DNA of 64,000 nucleotides from JBLUOA01 sp048060095 (GCF_048060095.1 NZ_JBLUOA010000008.1:1-64000); one strand, 5' to 3'; counted from the stretch's first letter, positions 8,923-18,507 are shown. The notes: generated by a model not told the origin, from the sequence alone. Numbers and translations: made by a program.

Positions 8923-10842
8923 TTATACCTCCCTGATGGGAAGGCTTCTTTCGACCTTCCCTACTTCCCCTGTCTCGTAAGTCACCTGCGCGCTTACGTG
9001 GACATCTTTTGAACCGTCGTAGAGCGCCGCGATCACGTCGACATAGCGTTCCTGTACGACCTTGCGTCGCAGTTTTCGGGTCCGCGTGATCTCACCATCG
9101 TCCGGGTCGAATTCCTTCGGCAGGCTGACAAAGCGTTTAAGACGCAACGGCTCTGTGACGGCCTTATTTACCCGTTCGAATGCCCCGTGCAGCAGCGCCG
9201 CGACCTCGTCGCGTTGCGACAAATCGGAATAGGACACATAAGGCACCCCGTTCACTTCGGCCCAGTGTCCCACTGCCTCGAAATCCACGCAGACCATAGC
9301 AGTCAATTCATCCAGGCCGGCACCGATAACAGCCGCATCCTTGATATACGGGCTGAATTTCAGCCGGTTCTCAATGTAGTTTGGCACATAGCGCTCACCT
9401 CCGGCTGTATGCATGACCTCGGAGACACGGCCCAGAACAACCAGGTGTCCGTCATCCTCCAGATACCCGGCATCGCCGGTATGCAGCCACCCGCCCTCAA
9501 GCGCTTCAGCAGTCGCTTCGGGTTTGTTGAAGTACCCTTCAAACACGCTGTCCGAACGCACCAGGATCTCTCCGTCTTCGGCGATTTTTACCTCGACGCC
9601 AGGTGCGGGTTTGCCAACGGTATGGAGGCGCACCTCGCCCGGAGCCTGAATCGCATTGATCGCGCTATTTTCGGTCTGACCGTAGAGCTGGCGCAATTTG
9701 ATTCCCAGGGCTCGGTAGAAAACAAAAGTGTCCTCACCGATTGCTTCGCCGCCAGTGAACGCGTTCTTCAGACGACTCATCCCGAACTGGTCCTTGATCG
9801 GACCAAAAACGATCGCCTCGCCCAAAAGTCGGCCCAAAGGCTCTAGTGCACCGCCGCTAATGCCATTCAGCTTGCGTGTCTCGGCGGCAATCGCCCGGTC
9901 CATGAAGAAATGGTACAGCCATTTTTTGACCGGGGTCGAATTCTCGATACCCACTTGGATCGTCGTCAGCATCTGGTCCCAGCTTCTCGGCGCCGCCAGA
10001 TAAAATGTCGGAGCGATTTCGCGCATGTCGCGAACGACGGTTTCCTGACGTTCAGGCACGTTCACGGTGAACCGGCAGTGCAGCGCCGCCGCGACGGTAA
10101 TGGCGAAGTCGCCCACCCAGGCCATCGGCAGATAGGCGAGGATTTCCTCATTGTCGTCGAATGCACCCGCCGCATGCCCGTTCCTGGCCGCAGCAAGAAC
10201 GTTCTTCTGACTCAGAACGATACCTTTCGGCTTGCCCGTGGTCCCTGACGAATGCATGAAAATGGCCGGATCGTCGGGCTTTGCCCGACCAAAGAGCTCA
10301 TCGCGCAAACTTGGTGCTTCGTTCAAATCGTGCTGACCGACTTCGATCAGGTGATTCCAGGACATCAGCCCTTCAACCTCATAGAAGCCAAGACCCCGCT
10401 CTTCATCATAAATGATGTGATCAATGCCTTTCGCGCCCGCGTCTTTCAGTTCCAGGATTTTGTCTACCTGTTCCTGATCTTCGGCGATGGCCGCGACGAT
10501 TTCGACTTCGCCAAGAAAGTGCCGAAGTTCTTCGAGTGTCGCGCCAGGATAGGCAGGCATTGCATAGGCACCGAGCAACGAAACAGCCAGCATGCCGCCA
10601 TATAACCGTGCACGGTTGTCGCCCAGGAAAAGTACAGCCTTGCCCGGCTTTACACCGATTTTTTCAAGTCCAGCCGCGCAGGCAAGCACTTCTTCGGCGT
10701 ATTCCGCCCAAGTGGTTTCTTTCCAGATCCCACGCTCTTTCTCGCGAAGTGCGATTTCCGATCCATGTCTCGAGGCGTTCAGTGCCAGCAGTGCGCCAAT
10801 CGTATCGCCGCCCGAAGACTGTTTCTGCGTCAAATCAGTCAT
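8923..10842 (-). CDS. AMP-binding acyl-CoA synthetase/ligase
   Basis: 639 aa ANL-superfamily enzyme of the long-chain acyl-CoA synthetase subgroup, forming acyl-CoA from a carboxylate, ATP and CoA. The phosphate loop HSSGTTGKPKG lies near residue 197, F-T-G-G-E-A near 365, Y-G-Q-T-E near 390 and H-T-G-D-A-G-Y near 450. It overlaps the livG stop by 8 bases and is followed at once by livH, so it is embedded inside the transporter genes. This arrangement implies that the imported compound is activated to a CoA thioester on entry. The substrate cannot be read from the sequence. Confidence 0.93.
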   Translation of the reverse strand: MTDLTQKQSSGGDTIGALLALNASRHGSEIALREKERGIWKETTWAEYAEEVLACAAGLEKIGVKPGKAVLFLGDNRARLYGGMLAVSLLGAYAMPAYPGATLEELRHFLGEVEIVAAIAEDQEQVDKILELKDAGAKGIDHIIYDEERGLGFYEVEGLMSWNHLIEVGQHDLNEAPSLRDELFGRAKPDDPAIFMHSSGTTGKPKGIVLSQKNVLAAARNGHAAGAFDDNEEILAYLPMAWVGDFAITVAAALHCRFTVNVPERQETVVRDMREIAPTFYLAAPRSWDQMLTTIQVGIENSTPVKKWLYHFFMDRAIAAETRKLNGISGGALEPLGRLLGEAIVFGPIKDQFGMSRLKNAFTGGEAIGEDTFVFYRALGIKLRQLYGQTENSAINAIQAPGEVRLHTVGKPAPGVEVKIAEDGEILVRSDSVFEGYFNKPEATAEALEGGWLHTGDAGYLEDDGHLVVLGRVSEVMHTAGGERYVPNYIENRLKFSPYIKDAAVIGAGLDELTAMVCVDFEAVGHWAEVNGVPYVSYSDLSQRDEVAALLHGAFERVNKAVTEPLRLKRFVSLPKEFDPDDGEITRTRKLRRKVVQERYVDVIAALYDGSKDVHVSAQVTYETGEVGKVERSLPIREV

Positions 10843-11641
10843 GCGACCCTCCGATATATGCCTCGATGACCCGCGGGTCTTTTACAACGTCCTTCGGAAT
10901 GCCGCTGGCGATCATTTCTCCATAATTCAACGCCAGCATCCGATCGCAGATGCCGGTGATGACATCCATATGATGCTCGATCAGCAGAACGCTGACGCCA
11001 CGCTCGGCACGGGCATCCAGAATGAAGCGGGACATATACCCCTTCTCTTCCTGGTTCATGCCTGCCATCGGCTCATCGAGTATCAACATTTGCGGCTCGG
11101 CCACCAATGCCCGCGCAAGCTCGACCCGTTTTTTCAGCCCGATCGGAAGACCATCGACCAACTCATGTCGGATGCTTTCAAGCTGTAGAAACTCGATCAC
11201 CTCCTCGACGATCTTACGATTCTCGATCTCTTCATGCCGCGCCGCCCACCAATAGAGCGCAGTACGCAAGACGCCCGGTTTCATGTGAATGTGGCGCCCG
11301 AGCAGGATGTTGTCCAGAACGCTCATCCCGTTGAAAAGGGCAAGATTCTGGAATGTCCGCGCAACCCCGAGCTTGGCAACCTTATGAGGCGCTATGCCCG
11401 TGATGTCTTTTCCCGCCAGCCGGACAGCGCCTACGTTTGGCGGATAAAACCCGGTAATTGCATTCGTTAGTGTTGTCTTGCCGCTACCGTTTGGACCGAC
11501 AAGTCCAAATATTTCTCCCTGCCGAATGACGAGATCCACACCGGTAACGGCGACGATGCCACCAAACCGTCGTTCGACCCCGTTGCATTCAAGTATCGCC
11601 CCGTCATCGGCACCGATTGCTGTATTACTCTTCGTCATCAT
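10835..11641 (-). CDS. livG: ABC transporter ATP-binding protein, LivG type
   Basis: 268 aa. Walker A GPNGSGKTTL lies near residue 52, Walker B MLILDEPMAGMNQEE near 185, and the long helical insert usual in LivG is present. The ABC signature is degenerate: LPIGLKKRVELARAL replaces the usual LSYGQQR form, which is seen in some LivG subfamilies. It overlaps the acyl-CoA synthetase start by 8 nt. It is the partner of LivF and is separated from it by the ligase and the two permeases. Confidence 0.92.
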   Translation of the reverse strand: MMTKSNTAIGADDGAILECNGVERRFGGIVAVTGVDLVIRQGEIFGLVGPNGSGKTTLTNAITGFYPPNVGAVRLAGKDITGIAPHKVAKLGVARTFQNLALFNGMSVLDNILLGRHIHMKPGVLRTALYWWAARHEEIENRKIVEEVIEFLQLESIRHELVDGLPIGLKKRVELARALVAEPQMLILDEPMAGMNQEEKGYMSRFILDARAERGVSVLLIEHHMDVITGICDRMLALNYGEMIASGIPKDVVKDPRVIEAYIGGSHD

Positions 11642-11679
11642 CTAGATTTTGTTCTCCCCACGAAGGTTCATAGCTTTCA

Positions 11680-12534
11680 TCAGGAAATCCGGAAGTAGTC
11701 CGGTCGCCCCGTTGGCCATGGGTCCCCCCACAATTGCTGCCCACCGTCGATGTTCAGAACTTCACCGGTTATGAATTTTCCTGAATTGGCCGCCATATAG
11801 ACAACACCTTCAGCGACATCCCATTCGTCGCCGGCGTGCCGCATCGGATTGGAATCCTGGAAGGTAGCGGCACCCTCTGGAGGGTAGTTCCCGAAACCAT
11901 TGCTTTCGCAGCAACCCGGCGCCACGCAGTTGACGCGAATATCATACGGCGCCCACTCCACCGCCACCGATTTGGAAAGGTAAATCACCCCCGCCCGGGC
12001 CGCACAGGTATGTGCGATGCCGGGCATGCCGCGCCAGATATCGGCCACGATGTTCACGATGGAACCCGATTGCTTATTTTCAACCCAGTGGCGCGTCGTG
12101 GATTGCATCATCCACCAGGTTCCGTTGAGGTTGGTGTCAATGACGGCGGTCCAGCCCTTCGGGGAAAAATCCAGCGCAGCCTGCGGAAACTGCCCCCCCG
12201 CATTGTTCACCAGAACGTCTATGGAGCCGAATTCCTGATTCGCCTTAGCGACAAAATCCTCGACCTGTTCAGGGTCACGGATGGTCATGGGCACGGCGAA
12301 AACTCTGCCCCCAAAACTCTCGAGGTACTCTTTGGCCGAGGCCAGCTTTTCCTCGTTGCGTCCATTGATCGCCAGATTGGCGCCCAGCCTGGCGAACAGG
12401 GTCGCAATCGCCAACCCCAAACCTCCGCCTGCACCGGTTACAACAACGGTTCTACCCGCGAACAAATCGCCAGCATACACGGTTGAGCGTTTTGACAGGT
12501 CTTCTCGCGAAGACCCGAACTGCGTCTCACTCAT
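11680..12534 (-). CDS. SDR-family oxidoreductase (2,4-dienoyl-CoA reductase-like)
   Basis: 284 aa classical short-chain dehydrogenase. The cofactor motif VTGAGGGLGLAIA lies near residue 34 and NNAGG near 112. At the catalytic Tyr-x-x-x-Lys position the sequence reads A-R-A-G-V-I-Y-L-S-K-S, so the Y-L-S-K-S spacing differs from the textbook YxxxK. Loss of the catalytic Tyr at its canonical place is a feature of peroxisomal-type 2,4-dienoyl-CoA reductases, which this protein resembles overall. A GGGAGGAGG ribosome-binding site precedes the ATG. The gene has its own promoter with an operator at 12577-12605. Confidence 0.85.
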   Translation of the reverse strand: MSETQFGSSREDLSKRSTVYAGDLFAGRTVVVTGAGGGLGLAIATLFARLGANLAINGRNEEKLASAKEYLESFGGRVFAVPMTIRDPEQVEDFVAKANQEFGSIDVLVNNAGGQFPQAALDFSPKGWTAVIDTNLNGTWWMMQSTTRHWVENKQSGSIVNIVADIWRGMPGIAHTCAARAGVIYLSKSVAVEWAPYDIRVNCVAPGCCESNGFGNYPPEGAATFQDSNPMRHAGDEWDVAEGVVYMAANSGKFITGEVLNIDGGQQLWGDPWPTGRPDYFRIS

Positions 12535-12576
12535 GACGCCTCCTCCCTTTTCCCCTATTGCGGGGCATTGTCTGAT

Positions 12577-12605
12577 AATCTAACGACTGTTAGAAAAATA
12601 ATCAA
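12577..12605 (-). promoter_or_regulatory. Promoter with overlapping TCTAAC-N4-GTTAGA operator upstream of the SDR gene
   Basis: On the minus strand TTGATT (12605-12600) and TAGATT (12582-12577) are separated by exactly 17 bp. A 16-bp dyad TCTAACGACTGTTAGA occupies 12579-12594, covering part of the spacer and the -10. A bound repressor would block polymerase. The same dyad occurs at 15037-15052 in front of the CoA-transferase gene. Confidence 0.65.
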
Positions 12606-12642
12606 GTAGAGAATTTGCGCTATCCCAATCTGTGTCTCGCGG

Positions 12643-13809
12643 TCAGTAAGACTTTGGAAGTTCTAGCGCTTTTTCAGCAATGAATGATAACAACATCTGC
12701 GGCGTCACAGGTACAATGCGGAACAAGAGCGCTTCTCTGACCAGACGCTCCACGTGATATCCCTTTGCGTAACCGAATCCGCCAAAGGTGATCTGTGCGG
12801 CCTCGGTCGCCTCAACCGCGGCGTCGGCGGCCAATAGCTTGGCTGCGTTCGCCTCGATGCCGCAGGGCTCCCCCGCATCGTAAAGGGCGGCGGCGTGCAT
12901 CACCATGAGATTGGCCTATTCCACCCGCGCCCAAGCCTGAGCGAGCGGATGCTGAACGCCCTGATTCTGACCGATGGGCCGGTCGAAAACCACTCGTTCA
13001 TTGGCATATTGCGCCGCGCGGGTCAGAGCGTTGCGTGCGATGCCGATGCATTCGCCCGCCACAAGGATGCATTCTGGATTCAGCCCATGCAGAATTTGCC
13101 TAAACCCTTTGCCCTCTTCTCCGATCAGGTCTTCGCCAGGTATCGGCAACCCGTCGATGAAGACCTCGTTCGAATCGACAGCCTTGCGCCCCATCTTTTC
13201 GATCTCTCGCACATCAACGAAATTACGGTTGAGATCGGTATAGAACAGGCTCAGCCCGTCGGTCGGGTTAGTCACATCCTCAAGCCGCGTTGTTCTGGCC
13301 AGAAGCAACATTTTGTCCGCCACCTGCGCAGTCTAAATCCAGACCTTTTGACCATGCACGACATACCTGTCCCCCTGTCGCACCGCCATGGTCTTTAGCT
13401 TTGTGGTATCCAGCCCCGTCGCCGGTTCGGTGACGGCGAAACAAGCCTTTTCATCACCCGCGATCAGGGGGCTCAGCATGCGCGCGCGCTGTTCATCAGT
13501 CCCGAACTTCACCACCGGGTTGAGCCCGAAAATGTTCATGTGGATGGCCGAGGCCCCGCTCGCGCCAGCCCCGGACTCGGCGATCGCCTGCATCATGATC
13601 GTCGCTTCAGTGATCCCCAGGTCGACGCCGCCGACCGCTTCAGGCATGGCGATGCCAAGCCAACCGCCATCGGCCATTGCCCTGTGCAAATCATGGGGAA
13701 AACCACCGTTGCGATCCCGGTCCAGCCAGTAGTCATCGTCGAATTGTGCACAAATCCGCAGAATCTGGTCGCGGATTTCCTGTTGGCCGGGGGTCATTCT
13801 AAATGTCAT
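12643..13809 (-). pseudogene. Acyl-CoA dehydrogenase interrupted by two in-frame TAG codons
   Basis: A continuous frame of 388 codons matches an acyl-CoA dehydrogenase: an N-terminal helical domain, FAVTEPATGLD near residue 120, and a C-terminal I-T-F-G-G-F-G-Y-A-K-G-Y segment. It is broken by TAG at 13335-13333 (after QKVWI, where relatives usually have Ser) and TAG at 12918-12916 (after RVE, before ANLMVMHAAALYDAG). There is no frameshift. The first codon overlaps the stop of the CoA-transferase gene (ATGA). TAG serves as an ordinary stop for other genes in this window, so decay is the simplest reading. The FAD-dependent desaturation step would have to be supplied by another gene. Confidence 0.9.
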
Positions 13810-15017
13810 GGCGTCCCCCTGCCTTCCAGTCTCACGAGTCCTGCCTCACAAAGGGCAGAGATTTGCTCATCGTCAAAACCAAGATCGCTTAGAATACTTC
13901 GGCTGTCTGCGCCGGGCGGTCGTCCCAGCCAGCGAAGTTCACCGGGCGTCGCGCTTAGATGCGGGATCGGACCGATGACCTGGGTCTGCTCGCCCTCGAC
14001 CGATACGATGTCCCCGCGATGGCGTATCTGCTCATTGGTCGTGATCTCCTCGACGCTCAACACCCGAGAGGCAACCGCATCATGTCGGGCGAATACAGCC
14101 GTAACTTCTTCAGCGGTGTGCTGCGTGACGAAATCATTGATCGCGTCAAAGACCACCGCCATGTGCTGCGACATCTCGCCGAGTGTCTCGAACCGCGGGT
14201 CATCGGCCAAAGAGTCCCCTCCGACCGCGCGCAACAGGCGTCGCGCTGTTTCCGCGCTACCTGCCGAGACGGTCAGCCAAACCCCATCGGACGTGCGGAA
14301 CATGCCCCCTGGAGCAAAGTCCATCGGCTGGCGCAGCCCGTTGCGCCGCGGCGAAAGGTTAGCACCCGTCAACGCGGGAACAGGATAGTCCATCAATCGA
14401 AGCAGCGCTTCGAATACCGCCAGATCGACAACCTGACCCCGTGCTATCCCCTTTTCGCGGGCGAACAGCGCAATCATGATTCCCAATGCGCCCATCAGAC
14501 CTGTCGAGCTGTCGGCCGCCGGAAATCCGGGGTGCATCGGCGGCCCGTCGGGGAAACCGGTCAGATGTGCTAAACCACTCATGGCTTCTGCCGCACGACC
14601 AAACGCAGGTACGTCCCGCATCGGACCTTCCTGTCCGTAACCCGATACGCGCAGAACAATCAGATCTGGGTTCCACTCATGAAGGGTTTCAGGCCCGATA
14701 CCAGCACGTTCAAGCACGCCCGGTCGGAAGTTTTCGATAAGAACATCGGCACCTTCAACCAATTTGCGCAGGATGTCCCGGCCTTCGCCGGACTTCCAGT
14801 CTAGGCTCAGAATCTTCTTGTTGCGGCCCAGCGTCTTCCACCAAACGCCCGCTCCATCCTCTGCCTTGGGCCCGAGGTCGCGCATCATATCCGTTCGGTT
14901 GGGTGCCTCGATCTTGATGACATCTGCACCGAAATCCGAGAGCAAGGCTGCCGAAAAAGGTCCGGCAATTACGTGGCCAAGTTCGATGATTTTCAGGTGA
15001 TCAAGGGGTCCAGGCAT
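13806..15017 (-). CDS. CaiB/BaiF-type (family III) CoA-transferase
   Basis: 403 aa. The N-terminus PLDHLKIIELGHVIAGPFSAALLSDFGADVIKIE is diagnostic of family III CoA-transferases, which move CoA between acyl-CoA and a free acid, using an active-site Asp. L-S-L-D-W-K-S-G-E-G near residue 80 and N-F-R-P-G near 100 also fit. An upstream ATG at 15044 lies inside the operator at 15037-15052 and almost on the predicted transcript start, so the ATG at 15017 is chosen. It is the first gene of the catabolic cluster and is coupled to the dehydrogenase pseudogene. Confidence 0.92.
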   Translation of the reverse strand: MPGPLDHLKIIELGHVIAGPFSAALLSDFGADVIKIEAPNRTDMMRDLGPKAEDGAGVWWKTLGRNKKILSLDWKSGEGRDILRKLVEGADVLIENFRPGVLERAGIGPETLHEWNPDLIVLRVSGYGQEGPMRDVPAFGRAAEAMSGLAHLTGFPDGPPMHPGFPAADSSTGLMGALGIMIALFAREKGIARGQVVDLAVFEALLRLMDYPVPALTGANLSPRRNGLRQPMDFAPGGMFRTSDGVWLTVSAGSAETARRLLRAVGGDSLADDPRFETLGEMSQHMAVVFDAINDFVTQHTAEEVTAVFARHDAVASRVLSVEEITTNEQIRHRGDIVSVEGEQTQVIGPIPHLSATPGELRWLGRPPGADSRSILSDLGFDDEQISALCEAGLVRLEGRGTP

Positions 15018-15036
15018 TCGTTCTCGCCGCCAGTAA

Positions 15037-15081
15037 TCTAACATTTGTTAGAATAGTAGCCTCGTGGACGGCAAACCTCAA
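15037..15081 (-). promoter_or_regulatory. Head promoter of the catabolic cluster with TCTAAC-N4-GTTAGA operator
   Basis: On the minus strand TTGAGG (15081-15076) and TACTAT (15058-15053) have a 17-bp spacer. The 16-bp dyad TCTAACATTTGTTAGA (15037-15052) follows the -10 directly and would cover the start of transcription. The arms are the same as those of the operator at 12579-12594. The regulator is not identified; a TetR-type repressor is plausible. Confidence 0.7.
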
Positions 15082-15426
15082 GACTTGAGATTGCGAAATG
15101 GGGTCTGATGCCGCAGAGTGCAAAATAGTACGCTACAGCGCTTCGACTTAAGATTGAATAATTTGGTCTCTTTCTGCCCCCTTCGGTTGAGTGCGAGAAA
15201 CGATAAGCCATGTATCAATCTAAAGTCGAAACGCTTCAGTTATCCAACGAGCGCTATTGAATTGCGCCGTTTGGACCATGGACTCTACTTCGAAACTCCG
15301 CACGAGGCACCCTGGGATCGTCGGACTCCCGGAGCTTCGCGACGATCCTCTCCGGTTTTGTTTTTTCTGGGCCATTCCGCTACCCTCAAATTGGCTCGAA
15401 ATCCTATTTTAGGGAGGATCGTTGCG
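15045..15426. other. Intergenic region between the catabolic cluster and the RND operon
   Basis: There is no convincing gene here. It holds the cluster promoter and operator, then a spaced inverted repeat: 15137-15157 (AGCGCTTCGACTTAAGATTGA) and 15215-15235 (TCAATCTAAAGTCGAAACGCT), 21-nt arms that differ at three positions or fewer, 57 nt apart. The rest is featureless sequence running up to the 3' end of the RND permease gene. Confidence 0.6.
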
Positions 15427-18400
15427 TCAGGCGGTCGCCGCTAGGCCGTCCGACTGTGCGTCCCGTTTTAGTGGCCGTATCCTGAAAAGGAGCGCATAGA
15501 GCACCGGAACCGCGACGAGCGTCAAGACCGAGGCAAAAGCGAGGCCGCCCATGATTGTCACCGCCATCGAGGCGAAAAACGCATCGGGCAGAAGCGGAAT
15601 CATGCCAAAGATCGTCGTGCCGGCGGCGAGCACCACAGGGCGAAGACGGCTGACTGAGCCGTCGATCACCGCCTTGTAATCGGGCACACCCTGTGCACGT
15701 AGAAAATCGATCTCTTCGATGAGAACGATTGCGTTCTTCATCAACATTCCCGAAAGCGACAGGAAGCCGAGCAGGGCCGTAAATGTGAAGGGCAGCCCGG
15801 TGAACAGCAACCCCAGGACCATGCCCGTCACGGACATTGGCACCACGAGCCACAGGATGAGCGGTTGGCGGACTTTGTTGAACATCAAAATCGAAATCGT
15901 CAACATGACCAGGAAGCCCAGGGGAAGCTGCTTGCCAAGCGACTCCTGAGCCATCTGCGCACTTTCGAATTCGCCGCCCCATTCCATTGCATAACCGTCG
16001 GGAAGCGGGATGGATTCGATCTCGGTGCGGACGCTTCGGAATGCCTCATCCGCGGTGAGATCGCTGCGGGCACCGCCGAGGGCGGTGATTGTCCGCTCTC
16101 GGTCGCGCCGGTGAATGAGTGCCTCGACAAGACGGGGATCGAACCTTTCGACAAGGTTGGCCATGGGTACATAGGACCCTGCCCCATCGGACCACACCGA
16201 TAGGTCACGAAGGCGGTCAACTCCGTCGCGTTCGCTCTCGGGAAGCCGGAGATGGATCGGAATCAACACGTCGTCCTCGCGTAGGTCGCCAACGCGCAGT
16301 CCGGACGTTCCATAGCGGATGGTATCCGCGATCGCTCCGCGCGTTGCGCCAGCCAGCCGCATTCGTGCCTCATCGACGATGGGTTCGACGAGGATCTCAC
16401 GCTGCCGCCAATTGGTGCGCGGATTGGTGATGGTTCCTGCCTCCTCGTAAATCCTCATCGCATCATCCGCGAGCTGGCGCAGGATGACCGGATCGGGTCC
16501 CGAAAAACGAACTGCAACATCGGCACCGGCCGGCGGTCCGAACACGATCTCTTCGACACGGATCAGAGCGTGGGGGAATTCGGCGGGCAAGTCCTGGTTA
16601 AGTCTGCTCGCGATCGTCGCGATCGTTGCGGCGTCCGCAACCCGGACGATGAGTTGGCCATAGCTGGCATCCGCCTGCTCGGGGTTGTATGTCAGCATGA
16701 ATCGGCTTGCCCCGCGCCCGACGAGGGCCGTTACCCCGGTTACGGCATCCTCATCCATGAGAATCCGCTCGAGCCGCTGCATCTCTTCGTCGGTCGTGTT
16801 GATATCGGTTCCCTGCGGCATCTGGAACTCAACGTAGAAAATCGGCGTGTTCGAGGCGGGGAAAAAGGCCTGCTTGACCTGTCCGAAAGCCATAACGGAC
16901 CAAACGGTGATGCCAATGATCGTCAGAACAACCGGAATGCGGACGCGCAGCGCCATCCACAAAATCCCGCGATATGTCGCGTAGAACACGCCCTTATAGG
17001 GATTATCCGAAGTGTTTTTGGGGGCCTTGAGCAGCAGCTTGCCGAGATACGGCGTCACCGTGACTGCCAGGACCCAGCTTGTTAGCAGCGAGATGGCGAT
17101 CACCGCGAAAAGCGAAAACAGGAACTCGCCCGTGGCGTCAGGCGACAGCCCGATACCGGAAAACGCCATGATCCCGATAACGGTCGCCCCCAGCAAGGGA
17201 ATGGACGTCGAGGATTCCGTCTCGGCCGCCGCGTCTTCCGCGCTTTTGCCGCGTGCCATGCCAATCACCATGCCTTCGGTGATGACGATGGCGTTGTCGA
17301 CCAGCATACCCATCGCGATGATCAGGGCGCCAAGGCTGATCCGTTCCATCTGTATCCCGAACACCGACATGAAGAACAGTGTGGAGAACACGGTAAGCCC
17401 GAGGGTCGCGCCCACCACGAGGCCTGCGCGCCAACCCATGGTCAGCATCAGTGCACCGACCACGATCGCGACCGACTGTCCGAGGCTGACGAGAAAGCTT
17501 GAAACGGATTCGTCCACCACGACGTGCTGCTCGTAGATCGGAATGATCTCGACACCTTCAGGAAGCTCTGACTTGAGCCGTTCCAGCCGTGCTGAAACCG
17601 CCTGACCGACTTCGACCACGTTTTGGTCCGTCAACGCGGAAACGCCAAAGGTAAATGCCGCCGTGCCGTTCTGCCGGATGATCTGGCTGGGCTGCTCGGC
17701 CGCCTCGCGGGTCACGCTGGCGATGTCGCTGACAGCGATCTGGCCGACATTTCCGGCCGTGCCCAGCCGCAGCTCCTCTATCCCTTCGGTGCTAATATAG
17801 CCCGGCGGAACCGATAGGCCGATCCGGGCAGGGCCCTCGGTGATCTCGCCGTTGGTGAATACCTGGTTTTCGTCTGCGAGAATGCCCAGGATCTGGGTCG
17901 GCGGAAGCCCCAGCATCTCGAGGCGTGCAGACGGGATCGAGATGGTGATTACCTCTTCGGAGAGGCCCTGAACCTCGACCTTGGCGACGCCATCGACAGT
18001 GACCAGCCCGAGCCGCAGCGTCGTGGCCAAATCCCTCTGCTCCGATGGGCTCAGACCTTCGGTCGTCACCGCATAGAACATGCCATAGACGTCGCCGAAA
18101 TCGTCATTGATGATGGGCGGTCGCGCCCCTGCGGGAAGGTCCCCCTCCACGTCGCTGATGCGGCGGCGCATTTCGTCCCAAACCTGCGGGATCTCGTCCG
18201 GGCCATAGGTCATCTCGATCTCGACGGTGATCTGCGCCATGCCCGGCATCGACTTCGATTCCACCCGGTCGAGCTGCTTCATTTGCTGCAGCGCATTTTC
18301 GACGACGTCGGCGACCTCCTCTTCAACCTCCAGAGCCGTGGCGCCGGGATACGGCACGAAGATGAGCGCCGTTTTGAGCGTGAAGCTCGGGTCTTCAAGT

Positions 18401-18507
18401 CGACCGACCGTGTTCAGCCCCCAATAGCCGCCGAGGAGACAAAAGATGATGGTGAGCCAGACCGCCACAGGACGCTCGATGCTCGCTCGTGAGATGCTGA
18501 GTGCCAT
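15427..18507 (-). CDS. RND-family efflux permease
   Basis: 1026 aa, full length for an inner-membrane RND pump (AcrB/MexB superfamily) that exports drugs or solvents using the proton gradient. The N-terminal helix (ERPVAVWLTIIFCLLGGYWG), two large periplasmic domains and two six-helix bundles are visible. The Asp-containing helix reads G-A-L-I-I-A-M-G-M-L-V-D-N-A-I-V near residue 395. It lies 33 nt downstream of the adaptor gene. No outer-membrane TolC-like gene is adjacent, so a shared channel is likely. The substrate is unknown. Confidence 0.93.
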   Translation of the reverse strand: MALSISRASIERPVAVWLTIIFCLLGGYWGLNTVGRLEDPSFTLKTALIFVPYPGATALEVEEEVADVVENALQQMKQLDRVESKSMPGMAQITVEIEMTYGPDEIPQVWDEMRRRISDVEGDLPAGARPPIINDDFGDVYGMFYAVTTEGLSPSEQRDLATTLRLGLVTVDGVAKVEVQGLSEEVITISIPSARLEMLGLPPTQILGILADENQVFTNGEITEGPARIGLSVPPGYISTEGIEELRLGTAGNVGQIAVSDIASVTREAAEQPSQIIRQNGTAAFTFGVSALTDQNVVEVGQAVSARLERLKSELPEGVEIIPIYEQHVVVDESVSSFLVSLGQSVAIVVGALMLTMGWRAGLVVGATLGLTVFSTLFFMSVFGIQMERISLGALIIAMGMLVDNAIVITEGMVIGMARGKSAEDAAAETESSTSIPLLGATVIGIMAFSGIGLSPDATGEFLFSLFAVIAISLLTSWVLAVTVTPYLGKLLLKAPKNTSDNPYKGVFYATYRGILWMALRVRIPVVLTIIGITVWSVMAFGQVKQAFFPASNTPIFYVEFQMPQGTDINTTDEEMQRLERILMDEDAVTGVTALVGRGASRFMLTYNPEQADASYGQLIVRVADAATIATIASRLNQDLPAEFPHALIRVEEIVFGPPAGADVAVRFSGPDPVILRQLADDAMRIYEEAGTITNPRTNWRQREILVEPIVDEARMRLAGATRGAIADTIRYGTSGLRVGDLREDDVLIPIHLRLPESERDGVDRLRDLSVWSDGAGSYVPMANLVERFDPRLVEALIHRRDRERTITALGGARSDLTADEAFRSVRTEIESIPLPDGYAMEWGGEFESAQMAQESLGKQLPLGFLVMLTISILMFNKVRQPLILWLVVPMSVTGMVLGLLFTGLPFTFTALLGFLSLSGMLMKNAIVLIEEIDFLRAQGVPDYKAVIDGSVSRLRPVVLAAGTTIFGMIPLLPDAFFASMAVTIMGGLAFASVLTLVAVPVLYALLFRIRPLKRDAQSDGLAATA

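Noticed and set aside
12643..13809. Pyrrolysine or general TAG reassignment
   Set aside because: Many intact genes here (for example the ones ending at 1870, 22912, 27922 and 64000) use TAG as a normal stop, and no supporting machinery is visible.
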